Positions 62,226 to 64,000 of a stretch of 64,000 bases of DNA are shown piece after piece. The notes under the pieces are model-generated. The model saw nothing but the letters and a program-made list of their open reading frames with translations. It had not been told where the DNA came from and searched no databases. Origin of the DNA: Candidatus Saccharimonadota bacterium (GTDB taxonomy: Bacteria; Patescibacteriota; Saccharimonadia; Saccharimonadales; Saccharimonadaceae); the NCBI GenBank assembly GCA_905372305.1, contig CAJPOP010000003.1, positions 1 to 64,000 of the forward strand. Reading direction: 5' to 3'. Position 1 is the first letter of the stretch. The number at the start of each line of letters is the position of its first letter. Made by a program: the position numbers and the translations under genes.

Positions 62226-63121
62226 CCCAACTCCTTCATAATTACTGCGCGCGTAATCTCACGCGCCCGCTCGCCAATGACAACTAATTTTAATGACTCG
62301 TCAATGGCACCGCGCGTGACCCGCATTTGCTGCGGCGTTGCCTCGATGTGGTATATTTCGTTACCGTCAGCGACCGCGCCTTTCATGCGCCGCAAAGCAT
62401 ATTTACTTCGTAAATTCGTCCAAATATTTTCAATTTTTTCAGCACTAATAGCCAAACTAGCCACATCAACTACGCTATAATTTAAGGTATTCTCAGTCAC
62501 GTTTTCCGCAGGCTCGTGCAGCAGTAAATAGTCCAAAATCTGCGACTTGTCATCAAGTCGGACCAGATCAAATTTGCCGTGATCCATATTCACAACGTTG
62601 GTTAGCCCTTGTTGCAACAATGTTTCAATTAGCTGCTGGCGATCATTTTCAGCCAGCAAATCCAGTTTACTGATTAGTACCGTATCCGCTGCCTGAGCTT
62701 CCGCCAGCAACGTCTCAGACAAACCATCAACTCTAGCTTCAGCTCCATCCACAACATACAACGATTGCTTCAAATCATACTGCTCAAATACATCACTCGC
62801 CAGCAATTTCTCGAGCACCCGCAAAGTATTAGCAACACCAGTTGACTCAATGATAACCGGTGCTTTTCCGCTTATTGCAAAATTGTGCAAAATGTCAATC
62901 AGCTCTTCGCCGCTACTGCAGCAGATACACTCGCCAGCAATTGTTGCCAGTTCATCAACGCGTTGCGCCAGAGTGCAACTGTCAATACTTTCCGACGCAA
63001 ACTCATTCTCAACCACTCGCGCGCCAGCAAACTCAGGCTGCTGCACTAAAAAATCGACCAGCGTGGTTTTGCCGGCACCCAGCGCTCCGTTCACCAAATA
63101 TAATGCACTCTTATCATTCAT
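62222..63121 (-). CDS. CobW/COG0523-family GTPase 2
   Basis: 299 residues. NGALGAGKTTLVDFL, GECICCSS (CxCC), VIIESTGVANTL, SKLDLL and the C-terminal ALRRMKGAV with YHIEATPQQMRV. It lacks the ~30-residue N-terminal extension of the copy at 57092. It starts 2 nt after the nicotianamine-synthase-like gene, so the two are co-translated. Expected to deliver metal to client enzymes. Confidence 0.9.
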   Translation of the reverse strand: MNDKSALYLVNGALGAGKTTLVDFLVQQPEFAGARVVENEFASESIDSCTLAQRVDELATIAGECICCSSGEELIDILHNFAISGKAPVIIESTGVANTLRVLEKLLASDVFEQYDLKQSLYVVDGAEARVDGLSETLLAEAQAADTVLISKLDLLAENDRQQLIETLLQQGLTNVVNMDHGKFDLVRLDDKSQILDYLLLHEPAENVTENTLNYSVVDVASLAISAEKIENIWTNLRSKYALRRMKGAVADGNEIYHIEATPQQMRVTRGAIDESLKLVVIGERAREITRAVIMKELG

Positions 63122-63123
63122 AA

Positions 63124-63891
63124 TTAGCCTTTCTTATACACGTATACTGAGTTAATGATATCTTCGTCAGGATTATACTCGACCAGCAGCTGTACGCGCT
63201 GCAAACTATTCGGGTCAAACGCTGGGTATAGCAACGTTTTCGCACCATGCGCGCCACGTACAATGATCCGCCCGCCAGGCCGAAGCGCTGGCAAAATATT
63301 ATCAATAATTTGCTGTTTGGCTTCAACCGAATCGCCCGCCAGCCCAGCCACATAAATCACGTCGTAAGCATTATCCGGCAAAGCTACCGTCGCTCCGTCC
63401 GCCAACAAACATTCGCCAACTGGCCAAGCAATCGCCCGCGCTAGCTCGCGCGACTGTGCCAAAGCAGCCGGCGCCACGTCCACCAAATCAACCGCTGCGC
63501 CTGTCTGACGCCACAGACACCAAGCCGTCAAAGGCAGGGGGCCGCTGCCAATCATCGCCGCGCGGCTACTGTCAGTCAAAGACAAACCCGACCCGCCCAG
63601 TAAGCCAACTTCACGCCGCACCAGCTCGCGGTAATTGTCAATATACCAAAACTTTTCCAGCTCTTGCTGCGGACGGGCTGAGCTGGCAATTCGCCGCGAC
63701 CAATACATCTCCATCTCTGATTCCGACAGAGAACAACGTCGCTGCACTTCGCGACACACCTCATCATTACACCACTTCGGTAACTTTGTAGCTTGCACAA
63801 CTGCCGCCACCAAGCCAGAAAAAGCCGCATTGACGTCTGGCGATGGTGCAAACTCGTGCAAATTCATCACTGTTTTAATTGCTGTATCCAT
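63124..63891 (-). CDS. Nicotianamine-synthase-like methyltransferase-fold enzyme
   Basis: 255 residues. The N-terminal LHEFAPSPDVNAAFSGLV mirrors the start of nicotianamine synthases. The SAM-binding strand is MIGSGPLPLTAWCL, followed by DLVDVAPAAL, DVIYVAGLAGDSVEAKQQII, LRPGGRIIVRGAHGAKTLLYP and VEYNPDEDIINSVYVYKK, all in family order. Such enzymes transfer aminobutyrate from SAM to make nicotianamine or staphylopine-type metallophores (CntL). No opine dehydrogenase (CntM) is in the window. It heads an operon with CobW 2 and is divergent from a probable Fur-family gene. Confidence 0.82.
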   Translation of the reverse strand: MDTAIKTVMNLHEFAPSPDVNAAFSGLVAAVVQATKLPKWCNDEVCREVQRRCSLSESEMEMYWSRRIASSARPQQELEKFWYIDNYRELVRREVGLLGGSGLSLTDSSRAAMIGSGPLPLTAWCLWRQTGAAVDLVDVAPAALAQSRELARAIAWPVGECLLADGATVALPDNAYDVIYVAGLAGDSVEAKQQIIDNILPALRPGGRIIVRGAHGAKTLLYPAFDPNSLQRVQLLVEYNPDEDIINSVYVYKKG

Positions 63892-63901
63892 AGCTTTTCA
63901 T
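63875..63901 (-). CDS. 8-codon leader ORF overlapping the nicotianamine-synthase-like start
   Basis: ATG 63901 lies 9 nt after GGAGGG and encodes MKSYGYSN, then TAA. It overlaps the ATG at 63891 in another frame. The Shine-Dalgarno is well placed for this ORF and too far (19 nt) for the main start, which suggests translational coupling or attenuation. Tentative. Confidence 0.35.
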   Translation of the reverse strand: MKSYGYSN

Positions 63902-63921
63902 AATGCCAAACCCTCCGAATT

Positions 63922-63958
63922 ATTGCAAATTTGTTGCAATAAGTTGTATACTTGCAAT
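63922..63958. promoter_or_regulatory. TTGCAAT operator, probable Fur/Zur-type site
   Basis: Inverted repeat ATTGCAA - ATTTG - TTGCAAT (63922-63940) plus a third TTGCAAT (63952-63958). The repeats surround the -10 TATACT (63947-63952) of the rightward gene and lie ahead of the leftward operon, so one repressor could control both. Confidence 0.65.
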
Positions 63959-63960
63959 AT

Positions 63961-64000
63961 CATGACCCTCGATGATCTATTCAAACAGCACAACCTGCGC
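63961..64000 (+). CDS. Start of a probable Fur-family regulator (3' truncated by window)
   Basis: Only 13 codons are visible: MTLDDLFKQHNLR. This matches the usual first helix of Fur/Zur proteins (LxxLLxxxGLR). It is divergent from the nicotianamine-synthase-like operon and overlaps the TTGCAAT operator, which fits an autoregulated metal repressor. The ATG is 8 nt after TATACT. Confidence 0.45.

Overview
The window looks like a chromosomal segment of a Candidate Phyla Radiation bacterium, most likely Candidatus Saccharibacteria (TM7). The lineage is inferred from the gene set, not from a marker-gene search. Supporting signs are a compact gene-dense layout, no biosynthetic pathways, a full F-type ATP synthase operon, sortase, several GT4 glycosyltransferases, a pilin-like surface lectin, and many genes whose ATG lies 6-10 nt after a -10 box with no Shine-Dalgarno (leaderless). 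TGA is used as a normal stop, so the UGA=Gly code of Gracilibacteria/Absconditabacteria does not apply.

Layout. 1-2.3 kb: the end of a UvrD/RecB-like helicase-nuclease, then a strongly promoted, highly structured transcript with a tiny Zn-ribbon ORF. 2.3-4.7 kb: dus, a broken kinase-like gene and a coiled-coil gene. 4.7-12 kb (minus strand): atpZ-B-E-F-H-A-G-nudix-D-C, with a NUDIX hydrolase inside the operon. 12-17 kb: a pilin-leader RCC1/ricin-B lectin surface protein, a glutaredoxin and an ABC-F ATPase. 17-25 kb: smpB and an envelope cluster of four GT4 glycosyltransferases with an alpha/beta hydrolase. 25-31 kb: exoA, two VanY-like carboxypeptidases around a CapA-like protein, and gene remnants. 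31-41 kb: paralogous small proteins, tRNA-Leu, sortase, a PEGA protein, gltX. 41-52 kb: two histidine kinase/receiver pairs, tRNA-Glu, a T-box-like leader driving a two-gene operon, an HD hydrolase and a pseudouridine synthase. 52-57 kb: two disrupted lipoprotein genes around a decayed IS1595-like transposase, then der, small genes and a hammerhead ribozyme. 57-64 kb: two CobW GTPases, pth, a TerC-like protein, a permease pair, a nicotianamine-synthase-like gene and the start of a probable Fur-family regulator. The 57-64 kb block looks like a metal (probably zinc) homeostasis cluster.

Main discoveries. (1) Palindromic elements are inserted in frame into at least five housekeeping genes (helicase, dus, atpH, ABC-F, der). 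They encode extra peptides in surface loops, like the Rickettsia palindromic elements, but the sequence families appear different. (2) A canonical type III hammerhead ribozyme lies just 3' of a small membrane-protein gene. (3) Three transcription modules share the same extended promoter (TTGAC, 17-bp spacer, TATATATAT, then GCTTTT) and make long structured RNAs with a small ORF. (4) There is a T-box-like leader. (5) A metallophore-type cluster carries a TTGCAAT operator. (6) An unusual number of accessory genes are interrupted by one G-tract slip or one in-frame TAA. This could be phase variation, decay or sequencing error.
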